Of a stretch of DNA of 8,856 nucleotides, positions 1-7,391 are shown piece by piece (positions within the stretch are counted from its first letter, which is position 1; every line of letters begins with the position of its first letter). This DNA is from Gemmatimonadota bacterium (GTDB lineage Bacteria; Gemmatimonadota; Gemmatimonadetes; Palauibacterales; Palauibacteraceae): contig JABDQB010000175.1 of the NCBI GenBank assembly GCA_013042495.1, positions 1 to 8,856 of the forward strand, written 5' to 3'. The notes below the pieces were generated by a model. The model was not told the origin of the DNA and ran no database searches. It saw only the letters and a program-made list of their open reading frames with translations. A program made the translations under genes and the position numbers.

Positions 1-1266
1 GGGGCGGCCGCGGCCCTTGTCGATCAGGCGCAGGTGATGGTCGACCTGCCACAGCTCGTCGTCACCGATACGCGCGTCGGAACCGCACACGCGGCATCTC
101 TACTGTTCGGTGACCCCGCCGCCGGACTCTCGTTGATCGGCGTGACCGGCACCAACGGCAAGACGACGACCTGTCTTATCGCACGGCATATCCTGGCTGA
201 CGTCGCCCCGTCAGCGGCGATCGGCACCCTCGGATGGCTCGACTCGGCGGGCCAGCGGCATGCGGGTCGTCTCACGACGCCGGATCCGCTCGATCTGATG
301 GCTACTTTGCGCGACCTGCAGGCGGATGGCTGCCGGTTCGTAGCCATGGAGGTTTCGTCGCACGCGCTCGACCAGCGGCGGGTCGCGGGCCTGAGCTTTG
401 ATGCGGCGGTCTTCACCAACCTGACTCACGAGCACCTGGACTATCACCCTGACCTGGCGTCGTATCGCGCGGCCAAACTGCTACTCGCCGAGCAGGTGCG
501 CCCTGACGGCCTTTGCGCCGTCAACGCGGACGACCCGGCCTGGTCCGATGACTTCGCGGGTCGCCCGGTCGTCAGCTACGGACTTGGGGCCTCCGCTGAT
601 GTTCGAGCCGCAGACGTACGGCACAGCGCATCGGGCAGTGAATGGCTGCTCGAGATCGCGGGAGATAGTTGGCCGGTCCACCTGCCGCTCCTGGGCGGAT
701 TCAACGTGCACAACGCCCTGGGCGCTGTGGCCGCGGCCTGCGGCGTCGGTGTGGAACCCGCCCTCGCCGCTGAGCGATTGTCCTCGGCGCCGCAAGTGCC
801 CGGCCGCATGGAGATACTGGCCCGCCGGCCCACGCTGGTTCTGCGCGACTACATGCACACACCCGACGCCTACGCCCGGGTTCTCGACACTCTGTCCGGA
901 CTGACCGCAGGGCGCCTGTACATCGTGTTCGGGTGCGGCGGGGACAGAGACCGGGGCAAGCGGCCCCTGATGGGGCAGATCGCCGCTCGCCACACGGATC
1001 TAGCGATCATCACGACGGACAATCCACGATCGGAGGCCCCGGCCGACATCTGCGCTGACATCACGGAGGGCATGCCGCCCGGTTCGTACCGCGTGATCCT
1101 CGACCGAGAAGAGGCGATCGATTTCACCCTGGGGCTTGCCGGTCCCGGAGACGTCGTCGTGCTGGCCGGCAAGGGACACGAGACGTACCAGGACATACGC
1201 GGCGAGCGCGTTCCGTTCGACGAGGCAGCGATCGTGCGAGCGCTCACGGCGGGAGACCCGAGTTGA
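1..1266 (+). CDS. murE: UDP-MurNAc-L-Ala-D-Glu:meso-diaminopimelate ligase MurE, 5'-truncated by window edge
   Basis: Cytoplasmic Mur ligase that adds the third stem-peptide residue to UDP-MurNAc-L-Ala-D-Glu using ATP. The frame is open to base 1 and reads GAAALVDQAQ before the first possible start codons (GTG 34, ATG 37). The alanine-rich segment matches the end of the MurE N-terminal domain, so the true start lies upstream; about 60 residues are probably missing and 421 are visible. Seen in order: P-loop GVTGTNGKTT (139-168), TTPDPLDL after the substrate-binding region, EVSSHALDQRR, THEHLDYH (424-447), the YRAAK lysine that is carbamylated in this family, FNVHNALGA at the domain junction, VPGRME, DYMHTPD (847-867), FGCGGDRDRGKRPLMG, DNPR (1018-1029) and GHETYQ. 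DNPR is the known mDAP-selecting motif; lysine-adding enzymes differ there. Oddities are Met in place of Ala in the usual DYAHTPD and Glu in HEH. The stop overlaps the murF start by one base. Confidence 0.96.
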   Translation, partial: GAAAALVDQAQVMVDLPQLVVTDTRVGTAHAASLLFGDPAAGLSLIGVTGTNGKTTTCLIARHILADVAPSAAIGTLGWLDSAGQRHAGRLTTPDPLDLMATLRDLQADGCRFVAMEVSSHALDQRRVAGLSFDAAVFTNLTHEHLDYHPDLASYRAAKLLLAEQVRPDGLCAVNADDPAWSDDFAGRPVVSYGLGASADVRAADVRHSASGSEWLLEIAGDSWPVHLPLLGGFNVHNALGAVAAACGVGVEPALAAERLSSAPQVPGRMEILARRPTLVLRDYMHTPDAYARVLDTLSGLTAGRLYIVFGCGGDRDRGKRPLMGQIAARHTDLAIITTDNPRSEAPADICADITEGMPPGSYRVILDREEAIDFTLGLAGPGDVVVLAGKGHETYQDIRGERVPFDEAAIVRALTAGDPS

Positions 1267-2624
1267 TGGCGGCCCGATTCACGGCCCAGGAGGTTCGACA
1301 GGCTCTGGGCCTACCGGACGACGGAGTCGCAGGGGACTTCTCGTCCGTATCCACGGACACTCGAGACCTGGAGGCCGGCTCCCTGTTCGTGGCGCTCCGC
1401 GGGGAGCGCTTCGACGGAGGCGATTTTCTCGAGCAGGCCGAGCAGATGGGGGCCGCGGGCGCCGTTGTCTCGCTACCGTCGCGCCACGCTGACGTCGCCC
1501 TTCCGATGTTCCCGGTGCCGGATACCACGGCGGCACTCGGGGATCTCGCACGCTATTACCGGCGCCGGTGTGCGGCGCGCGTGGTCGGCGTCACCGGATC
1601 TTCGGGCAAGACGACCGTCAAGGAGATGCTGACCCTGGCCCTGGGGTCAGAGCGCCAGGTCCACGCTAGCCGCGGCAACCTGAACAACCAGGTTGGGCTC
1701 CCCCTGTCCATCCTGGCCGCCGATATAGACGCCGACGTATGGGTCCTGGAGTTGGGCACGAGCGAGCCTGGCGAGATCCGGCGTCTGACCGGAATCGCCG
1801 AGCCGGACGACGCGGTGATCACGACGGTGGGTCCCGCGCACCTCGAAGGACTTGGTGACCTCGCGGGCGTTCTGGAGGAGAAGCTCGATCTCCTGCGTGG
1901 CGCTTCCGCCTCAGGCTGTGCCGTCGTGGGCGAGCTTCCCGAGGAGCTACCGACTCGGGCCCGCGAGCTCCGGGCCGACGTGGTCACGGCCGGCCTCGGT
2001 GCGGGCAGCGATTTTCGGCCGTCCGATTGGCAAGTGGGCGCCGAGCACGCCCGCTTCACGATCGAGGGTGTCGACTATTCCGTGCCGGTCGGCGGGGAGC
2101 ACCACCTCCGGGATGCGCTGATCGCGGCTGCGGCAGCCGCGGGTCTCGGCGTCAGCCCGGCCGGCGTCACGCGGGGTCTGGCCGACTATCGCCCGGTGGG
2201 CATGCGCGGAGCGCTGATCCAGGCCGGGAAGCTGACGATCGTGGCCGACTGCTACAACGCGAACCCCGAGTCGTTCGCCGCGGCGATACGCTACTGCTCC
2301 GACGCCTTTGCCGGTCGGCGGATCGCAGCGGTCGTAGGCAGCATGCTCGAGCTCGGAGCGGTGGAGTCCGCGGCTCACGAACAGGTGGCGAACGACCTGC
2401 TGCGCGCAGGTTTCACCTTCGTGGTGGCGCTCGGGGCCTTCCAGCAAGCTTTCCGAGAACTTTCGCTCCCGGAGAACGTGACCGTTCTCTACCCGGATAG
2501 CGTATCGGATGCGGCCGCCGCGCTCAGCGGAGGTCTGGTCGGCGATGAAGTTCTGCTGGTGAAGGCCTCTCGCGGAATGAGGCTCGAGGGGGTGATCGAG
2601 TCGCTCACGGGAGGGGACGGCTGA
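1266..2624 (+). CDS. murF: UDP-MurNAc-tripeptide:D-alanyl-D-alanine ligase MurF
   Basis: ATP-dependent ligase that adds D-Ala-D-Ala to UDP-MurNAc-tripeptide, the last cytoplasmic step of precursor assembly. The product has 452 residues, normal for MurF. Seen: STDTR at 29-33 in the N-terminal uridine-nucleotide domain, P-loop GVTGSSGKTT at 108-117 (K115), NLNNQVGLPLSIL at 138-150, ELGTSEPGEI at 162-171, TTVGPAHLEGLG at 186-197, the lysine of EEKLDLL (206), DCYNANPES at 328-336, VVGSMLELG at 356-364 and VKASRGMRLE at 432-441. GSSGKTT, NNQVG and YNANP separate it from MurE and MurC. ATG 1266 is chosen because it forms TGATG with the murE stop and has GGGAG (1251-1255) 10 bases upstream. A TTG three bases earlier is also in frame but less likely. 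Two motif residues differ from the common form: Ser in GSM where GDM is usual, and Cys in DCYNANP. Confidence 0.97.
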   Translation: MAARFTAQEVRQALGLPDDGVAGDFSSVSTDTRDLEAGSLFVALRGERFDGGDFLEQAEQMGAAGAVVSLPSRHADVALPMFPVPDTTAALGDLARYYRRRCAARVVGVTGSSGKTTVKEMLTLALGSERQVHASRGNLNNQVGLPLSILAADIDADVWVLELGTSEPGEIRRLTGIAEPDDAVITTVGPAHLEGLGDLAGVLEEKLDLLRGASASGCAVVGELPEELPTRARELRADVVTAGLGAGSDFRPSDWQVGAEHARFTIEGVDYSVPVGGEHHLRDALIAAAAAAGLGVSPAGVTRGLADYRPVGMRGALIQAGKLTIVADCYNANPESFAAAIRYCSDAFAGRRIAAVVGSMLELGAVESAAHEQVANDLLRAGFTFVVALGAFQQAFRELSLPENVTVLYPDSVSDAAAALSGGLVGDEVLLVKASRGMRLEGVIESLTGGDG

Positions 2625-3730
2625 TGCTCTACGAGCTTCTTTTTCCGCTCGCGGACCGGCACATCATCTTCAACGTCTTTCAGTACATCTCGTTTCGAGC
2701 GGCCGGGGCGATGGTCACGGCCCTGCTCGTCTCCTTTGTCGTCGGTCCCCTGGTGATCCGACGGCTGGAGCGGGGGAACGTGGGACAGGTCATTCGGGTC
2801 GAAGGCCCGAAATCGCACCGCAAGAAAGCCGGAACACCGACGATGGGCGGCGTGATCATGCTGATCGCCATCGTCATTTCAACCTTGTTGTGGGCGAAGA
2901 TCGCAGATCCCTACATCAATATCGCGCTCGGGATGACCCTCCTGATGGGTGGGATTGGTTTCTGGGACGACTATCTCAAGGTCGTGCGGCACGAGTCCCG
3001 CGGCCTGATCGCGCGACAGAAGTTCCTCTGGCAGATGGTCGCCGGTATCGCCCTCGGAGTGTTCCTGCTCAGTCAGCCGCTTTCGGCCCATGACGTGACA
3101 CACCGGCTGGTGCCCTTCTTCAAGACCGTGCACCTGGCGTTCATCCCGTTCGTGTTTCCGCTGTTCGTGGCCCTGGTAGTGGCGGGAAGCGCAAATGCCG
3201 TGAACCTGACGGACGGCCTCGACGGCCTGGCCGCTGGCCTCAGCGCCATCGCCGCTCTCGCGTTCGCCGTCTTCGCATACGTCATGGGGCGTGTAGACAC
3301 GTCCTTCTACCTGGGTCTCCCCTATCTGCCGGGAGCCGGAGAGCTGACGGTGTTCGCGGTAGCCGTCGCCGGATCGGCCATCGGTTTCCTGTGGTTCAAC
3401 GCTCCACCCGCACTGGTGTTCATGGGGGACACCGGCTCTCTGGCCCTCGGAGGGGCGATCGGCACGGTCGCCGTCCTGCTAAAATCCGAACTGCTGCTGT
3501 TCATCGTCGGTGGAATGTTCGTTCTTGAAGTCCTGTCGGTGATGGTCCAGACCTCCGTGTTCCGGTACACCCGGGTGCGAACCGGAACCGGCCGGCGCGT
3601 ATTCCGAATGGCGCCGCTGCACCACCACTTCGAGCAGCTCGGGTGGCCGGAGACGCGGGTGGTAATCCGGTTCTACATCCTGGCGATCATCTTCGCCCTG
3701 GCCGGTCTGGCGACCATGAAGGTGCGATGA
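2624..3730 (+). CDS. mraY: Phospho-MurNAc-pentapeptide translocase MraY
   Basis: Integral membrane transferase that moves phospho-MurNAc-pentapeptide from UDP to undecaprenyl phosphate, forming lipid I on the inner face of the membrane. The product has 368 residues, close to the 360-residue norm. Hydrophobic segments fit the family's ten membrane spans, for example about 27-46, 76-92, 99-114, 135-150, 172-190, 202-220, 241-258, 275-286, 290-308 and 347-363. Signature motifs are intact: KKAGTPTMGG at 67-76, the Mg-binding DD of WDDYLK (D115, D116), NAVNLTDGLDG at 191-201, FMGDTGS at 266-272 with catalytic D269, and MAPLHHHFE at 329-337. The start ATG 2624 shares one base with the murF stop and follows GGGAGG at 2609-2614. 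It sits between murF and murD as in most dcw clusters. No defect is seen. Confidence 0.98.
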   Translation: MLYELLFPLADRHIIFNVFQYISFRAAGAMVTALLVSFVVGPLVIRRLERGNVGQVIRVEGPKSHRKKAGTPTMGGVIMLIAIVISTLLWAKIADPYINIALGMTLLMGGIGFWDDYLKVVRHESRGLIARQKFLWQMVAGIALGVFLLSQPLSAHDVTHRLVPFFKTVHLAFIPFVFPLFVALVVAGSANAVNLTDGLDGLAAGLSAIAALAFAVFAYVMGRVDTSFYLGLPYLPGAGELTVFAVAVAGSAIGFLWFNAPPALVFMGDTGSLALGGAIGTVAVLLKSELLLFIVGGMFVLEVLSVMVQTSVFRYTRVRTGTGRRVFRMAPLHHHFEQLGWPETRVVIRFYILAIIFALAGLATMKVR

Positions 3731-5130
3731 GGACGCGGTCGCAGAGGGACCGGACCCCCGCGTTTTCGCCCGGATCCCGGGTCGCGGTCCTCGGACTCGG
3801 TGTGTCGGGCCAGGCGGCTGCCCGCCTCGCCGCATCGAACGGTGGCGTCGTATATGCCAGCGACGCGTCGAGCGGATCAGGGCCGGTCGCCGCGGCGGCC
3901 CGCCTGTCTGCCGAAGGCATCGACGCGGAAGCGGGTGGGCACGACATGCATCGGGTACTGACGGCCGATCTCGTCGTGGTCAGTCCGGGCATCGGACCGA
4001 CGTCCGAGATCAGGCGGAAGGTCAGCGAGGCAGGCATACGCACGATCGCGGAGGTCGAGCTCGGCTGGCGAGACCTCCAGAGTCAAGTAATCGCGATCAC
4101 CGGAACGAATGGGAAGACCACCACGACGGGTCTCGTGGCTCACGTGCTCGAGGCTGGCGGACGGACGTCGGTGGCTGCGGGGAACATCGGCCTGGCGCTG
4201 TCCGAGATCGCGCTTCAGGACCCGCAACCCGACTGGGTGGCTCTCGAGCTCTCCAGCTTCCAGCTGGCCGATCAAGAGAGCGTCGATCCCGACGTGGGAG
4301 TGCTTCTCAACCTGTCGCCCGATCACCTGGACCGATACCAGGACGTCGAGAGCTACTATGCCGACAAAGCGCGTCTCTTCGACACGGCCACGGCTGCATC
4401 CCGATGGGTAATCAATGCGGACGATGCCTCCTGCATCGATCTCGCGGCCGGGGCCGCTGGCGAGCGCTTCGAGTTTTCGATCAGCGGTCCCGTGGAACGC
4501 GGAGCATGGTTGGGATCCGACGGCATCCTGCGTTGCCGTCTCGACGATGAGGTCGAGTGGATGCCCGCTACGGACCTTCGCCTGCTCGGGCCGCACAACG
4601 TCGCGAACGCTCTGGCTGCCGGCCTGGCATGCGCCGTGGTTGGGGTCGAACCCGATGCGATCGGCGCTGGACTCGGGTCGTTCGAGGCACTGCCCCATCG
4701 CCTGCAGCCCATCGGCGAGCGTGACGGAGTGCTGTGGGTGAACGACTCCAAGGCCACGAACATCTCGGCGACGGCCGTGGCACTCCGGTCCTTTGACCGC
4801 CCCGTGGTGCTTATCCTGGGCGGAAGACACAAGGGTGAGCCCTATTCGAGCCTCGCCGCCGATCTGAGAGCGCGAGCGCGCGCTGTGGTGACCTACGGTG
4901 AAGCCGCTCCGCGTGTCGTTTCCGATCTCAAGGAGAGCGTAGGTGCCCTGACGGTCGAGAGCGGCATCGAGGCGGTGGTTCGGGCAGCCGCGGAACTCGC
5001 GCAGACGGGTGACGTGGTGCTGTTGTCACCGGCGTGCAGCAGCTACGACATGTTCCCCAACTACCGGGAGCGGGGACGAGCATTCGCCGCGGCCTTCCAC
5101 GCCCTTCCCGCGGCGGGAGGCGCCTCGTGA
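3727..5130 (+). CDS. murD: UDP-MurNAc-L-alanine:D-glutamate ligase MurD
   Basis: Cytoplasmic ATP-dependent ligase that adds D-glutamate to UDP-MurNAc-L-Ala. The product has 467 residues, in the family range. Seen: Rossmann-like VLGLGVSG at 21-28, VVSPGIG at 84-90, P-loop TGTNGKTTT at 125-133 (K130), GNIG at 152-155, ELSSFQL at 174-180, NLSPDHLDRY at 195-204, K214 in YADKARLF at the position of the carbamylated lysine, GPHNVANALAA at 288-298, HRLQPIG and NDSKATN at 339-345, GGRHKG at 365-370, and LLSPACSSYDMFPNYRERG at 432-450. The frame stays open upstream into mraY, but those codons overlap the conserved mraY C-terminus. ATG 3727 gives a 4-base ATGA overlap, has AAGG at 3719-3722, and leaves a normal short leader before the Rossmann motif. 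Nothing is missing. Confidence 0.97.
   Translation: MRTRSQRDRTPAFSPGSRVAVLGLGVSGQAAARLAASNGGVVYASDASSGSGPVAAAARLSAEGIDAEAGGHDMHRVLTADLVVVSPGIGPTSEIRRKVSEAGIRTIAEVELGWRDLQSQVIAITGTNGKTTTTGLVAHVLEAGGRTSVAAGNIGLALSEIALQDPQPDWVALELSSFQLADQESVDPDVGVLLNLSPDHLDRYQDVESYYADKARLFDTATAASRWVINADDASCIDLAAGAAGERFEFSISGPVERGAWLGSDGILRCRLDDEVEWMPATDLRLLGPHNVANALAAGLACAVVGVEPDAIGAGLGSFEALPHRLQPIGERDGVLWVNDSKATNISATAVALRSFDRPVVLILGGRHKGEPYSSLAADLRARARAVVTYGEAAPRVVSDLKESVGALTVESGIEAVVRAAAELAQTGDVVLLSPACSSYDMFPNYRERGRAFAAAFHALPAAGGAS
5115..5120 (+). promoter_or_regulatory. ribosome binding site for ftsW
   Basis: GGGAGG lies inside the last codons of murD and ends 6 bases before GTG 5127. It favours that GTG over ATG 5160, which is preceded by the poor match CGCGCTTCCC. 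This is read directly from the sequence; use in the cell is inferred. Confidence 0.75.
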
Positions 5131-6275
5131 GCGCACCCCGACTGCTCAGCGCGCTTCCCATGAGGCCGGCGAGTTCGCGCGCGTCGGTGGCGGGGAGGGC
5201 TCTGTTGGTCGTGACGCTCTCGCTGGTCGCGTTCGGCTTGCTCTCCGTATACAGCGCGAGTTCGTACGTCGCCCAGGCGCAGGGCCTGGAGGACAGCCAC
5301 TACCTCTTCCAGCAAGTGAGTCGTGCGGGAATCGGGCTGGTGGTCCTGGCCGCGGCCAGCGTCTTGAACTACCGGCTGTACCGCCGCCTTGCATGGCCGC
5401 TCCTCGCCCTCACGGTGCTGCTGCTCATCCCGTTGCTCCTGCCGGGAACCGAGGCCATTGCGCCCAGGATCAACGGTGCGCGGCGGTGGCTCGACGTGGG
5501 CGTGACGTTGCAGCCGTCGGAACTCGCCAAGATATCCGTGGTCCTGTGGACCGCGGCGATCGCGGTGAAGAAGCAGGATCGTCTGCACTCCTTCCGGTAC
5601 GGACTTCTGCCGATTCTTCTGGTGCTCGGCCTGGTCTGTCTTCTCGTGCTGCTGGAACCGCATTTCTCGGCGACGATGATGATCGCGGCCGCGGCTGCCA
5701 CGGTGCTGTTCACGGCCGGGGCCCGGATTGGCCACTTCGCGATGCTCGTAGCGGCCACCCTGCCTGTGCTCTGGATTCAGGTGATGGGAAGCGGCTATCG
5801 GTTGGCCCGTGTCGCCGCGTTCATGAATCCGGATTCTACGGCGGCGGCCGGCGGCTACCAGCTCAAGCAGTCGCTGATGGCGGTGGGATCGGGCGGGATG
5901 TTCGGTGTCGGTTTCGGCCGTAGCAACCTGAAGATGTCGTACCTGCCCGAGCCGCAAAACGACTTCATCTACTCGATTATCGCCGAAGAGTGGGGCTTCG
6001 TCGGGGCCGCGGTCGTCATCGTCCTGTTTCTCGCATGGGCACTGCTGGGGCTAAGGATTTCGCGAGCGGCGCCCGATCTCTACGGGCGCCTGGTAGCCGT
6101 CGGAATCACCGCGCTCGTCGCATTCGCCGCCTTCGGGCACATCGGGGTCGCCCTGGGACTGTTCCCCACGACCGGGATCAATCTCCCCTTCATCTCGGCC
6201 GGAGGGACCAACCTGATCCTCATGCTGGGCATGACGGGGATTCTGCTCAACATCTCGAAAGGAGGGAGAGCCTGA
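5127..6275 (+). CDS. ftsW: Septal peptidoglycan glycosyltransferase FtsW (SEDS family)
   Basis: Polytopic SEDS-family enzyme that polymerises lipid II at the division site, normally with a class B penicillin-binding protein (FtsI) encoded upstream in the same cluster. The product has 382 residues from GTG 5127, normal length. Hydrophobic segments include about 23-45, 65-80, 88-106, 155-177, 180-196, 203-219, 290-308, 321-345 and 361-375. Family marks are NGARRWL at 116-122, LQPSELAK at 128-135, LPEPQNDFIYS at 273-283 (D279 matches the essential catalytic aspartate region), EEWGFVG at 287-293, and the C-terminal TTGINLPFISAGGTNL at 348-363. Its place between murD and murG argues for FtsW rather than RodA or SpoVE. 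GTG 5127 overlaps the murD stop by 4 bases and has a strong binding site; ATG 5160 would shorten the product to 371 residues. Odd points are SAGG where SYGG is usual, and EPHFSATM where an Asp commonly follows the proline. Confidence 0.95.
   Translation: MSAPRLLSALPMRPASSRASVAGRALLVVTLSLVAFGLLSVYSASSYVAQAQGLEDSHYLFQQVSRAGIGLVVLAAASVLNYRLYRRLAWPLLALTVLLLIPLLLPGTEAIAPRINGARRWLDVGVTLQPSELAKISVVLWTAAIAVKKQDRLHSFRYGLLPILLVLGLVCLLVLLEPHFSATMMIAAAAATVLFTAGARIGHFAMLVAATLPVLWIQVMGSGYRLARVAAFMNPDSTAAAGGYQLKQSLMAVGSGGMFGVGFGRSNLKMSYLPEPQNDFIYSIIAEEWGFVGAAVVIVLFLAWALLGLRISRAAPDLYGRLVAVGITALVAFAAFGHIGVALGLFPTTGINLPFISAGGTNLILMLGMTGILLNISKGGRA
6258..6268 (+). promoter_or_regulatory. ribosome binding site region for murG
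   Basis: A purine run of AAAGGAGG overlapped by GGGAG encodes part of the FtsW tail (SKGGR). The GGGAG core ends 10 bases before GTG 6279; the better AAAGGAGG match is 13 bases away, which is long. It supports GTG 6279 as the murG start, since no other start codon suits the conserved N-terminus. Confidence 0.65.
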
Positions 6276-6278
6276 CTC

Positions 6279-7391
6279 GTGGCATACCGCATCCTCCTCT
6301 CGGGAGGCGGAACGGGTGGGCACCTGGTTCCGGCCTTGAATCTGGCCGCGGCTCTGAGACGGGCGGCGCCGGAGGTCCAGGTGATGCTGGTCGGTGCCCG
6401 GCGAGGAATCGAATCGCAGATACTCCCGGACCTGGACTGGCCGTATCGCCTGCTTCCACTGGAGCCCCTGTACCGATCGAGGCCATGGCGGAACTGGCGC
6501 CTGCTGGCCAGCGCTCCATCCGTGCTCGGGGGGCTGAGCAGGGCGTTCTCCGATCTCGACCCGCAACTGGTCGTAGGCACGGGTGGGTACGCATCGGGAC
6601 CGGCCGTGGCGTGGGGTGTGGCGAGGGGGGTGGCGACGGCGATCCAGGAACAGAACGCCATGCCGGGCCTCGTCACCCGGGCACTGGCACCGCGCGTAGA
6701 CCAGGTGCACCTGGGATATCCGGAGGCGCGCGCCCGGATACGAGCGGGCCGCAGTACCGAGGTGTTCGAGCTGGGCAACCCGGTGGCCCTTGGCCCCGTT
6801 ACGCGGCCGTTCGATTGGCCCGAAGGGCGAACCGTGCTCGTCTTCGGAGGCAGCCAGGGGGCGCGGAAGCTCAACGAGCTCCTTCTCGCCGGGCTGCCGC
6901 AGGTGCCGGCCTGGCCCGCCGACGCGACGGTGGTCTGGGTCGCTGGCCCCGCCAACTTCGACGAAGTGGCGGCTCGCGTGGGCGACACGGACTCGTCGAC
7001 CGAGATCCGGGTCGTCCCATTCATTCCGGAGCTCGGTGGGCAGCTCGGTCGCGTGTCCCTGGCGGTCTGTCGCTCGGGCGCGATGACCTGCGCGGAACTC
7101 ACGGCCGCGGGAGTGCCGGCCATCCTGGTACCACTACCAACCGCCGCTGGCGACCACCAGCGGTTCAACGCGAGGGCTATGGTCTCCGCCGGGGCCGCCA
7201 TGATGCGGGAGGAGGATTCGGTGAGCGGCCGTGATCTGTGGACCGATATGGTCTCGCTCCTTGGTGACGCGGGCGGCCTCGCGCACATGGCCGACGCAAG
7301 TCGTCAAAGGGGCCGGCCGGATGCGGCGGACAGGATCGCCGCTGAACTCATCGACCTCGCCGGCCGGTCGGAGGGGGCGTCGGATGGCTGA
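6279..7391 (+). CDS. murG: UDP-GlcNAc:lipid I GlcNAc transferase MurG
   Basis: Peripheral GT-B glycosyltransferase on the cytoplasmic membrane face that adds GlcNAc to lipid I, giving lipid II. The product has 370 residues, normal length. The N-terminal acceptor domain shows the glycine-rich loop SGGGTGGHLVPAL at 8-20, VVGTGGYASGPAV at 98-110 and AIQEQNAMPG at 121-130. The C-terminal donor domain shows GNPV at 166-169, VFGGSQGARKLNE at 188-200, CRSGAMTCAELTAAGVP at 264-280 (E273 matches the nucleotide-ribose-binding glutamate), and PLPTAAGDHQRFNAR at 285-299. GTG 6279 starts MAYRILLSGGG, the usual spacing before the first loop. It is the only junction in the window without overlap, lying 3 bases after the ftsW stop. 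Minor differences from the common form are IQEQN for IHEQN and CRSGA for SRAGA. No defect is seen. Confidence 0.97.
   Translation: MAYRILLSGGGTGGHLVPALNLAAALRRAAPEVQVMLVGARRGIESQILPDLDWPYRLLPLEPLYRSRPWRNWRLLASAPSVLGGLSRAFSDLDPQLVVGTGGYASGPAVAWGVARGVATAIQEQNAMPGLVTRALAPRVDQVHLGYPEARARIRAGRSTEVFELGNPVALGPVTRPFDWPEGRTVLVFGGSQGARKLNELLLAGLPQVPAWPADATVVWVAGPANFDEVAARVGDTDSSTEIRVVPFIPELGGQLGRVSLAVCRSGAMTCAELTAAGVPAILVPLPTAAGDHQRFNARAMVSAGAAMMREEDSVSGRDLWTDMVSLLGDAGGLAHMADASRQRGRPDAADRIAAELIDLAGRSEGASDG
7370..7374 (+). promoter_or_regulatory. ribosome binding site for murC
   Basis: GGAGG, extended to GGAGGGGG at 7370-7377, lies in the murG C-terminal codons 9 bases before ATG 7384. It supports that ATG against in-frame starts farther upstream, which would lie deep inside murG. 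Confidence 0.75.

Noticed and set aside
34..39. GTG 34 or ATG 37 as the true murE start
   Set aside because: The frame is open to the window edge with MurE-like residues before these codons, and starting here would remove the N-terminal domain.
3643..3726. Upstream extension of murD into mraY
   Set aside because: The extra 28 codons overlap the conserved mraY C-terminus and match no MurD leader; ATG 3727 has a binding site and the usual ATGA overlap.
3877..4830. A 317-codon reverse-strand open frame within murD
   Set aside because: It is opposite intact murD motifs, has no domain signature and no credible binding site or promoter.
5990..7234. A 414-codon + strand open frame overlapping ftsW and murG
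   Set aside because: It is out of frame with two well-conserved genes and its translation is a low-complexity Gly/Arg/Pro mixture typical of a shadow frame.
6080..7288. A 402-codon open frame on the reverse strand
   Set aside because: It lies opposite conserved ftsW and murG, its translation is Arg/Ser/Pro-rich with no recognisable motif, and long antisense frames are expected in DNA this rich in G+C.
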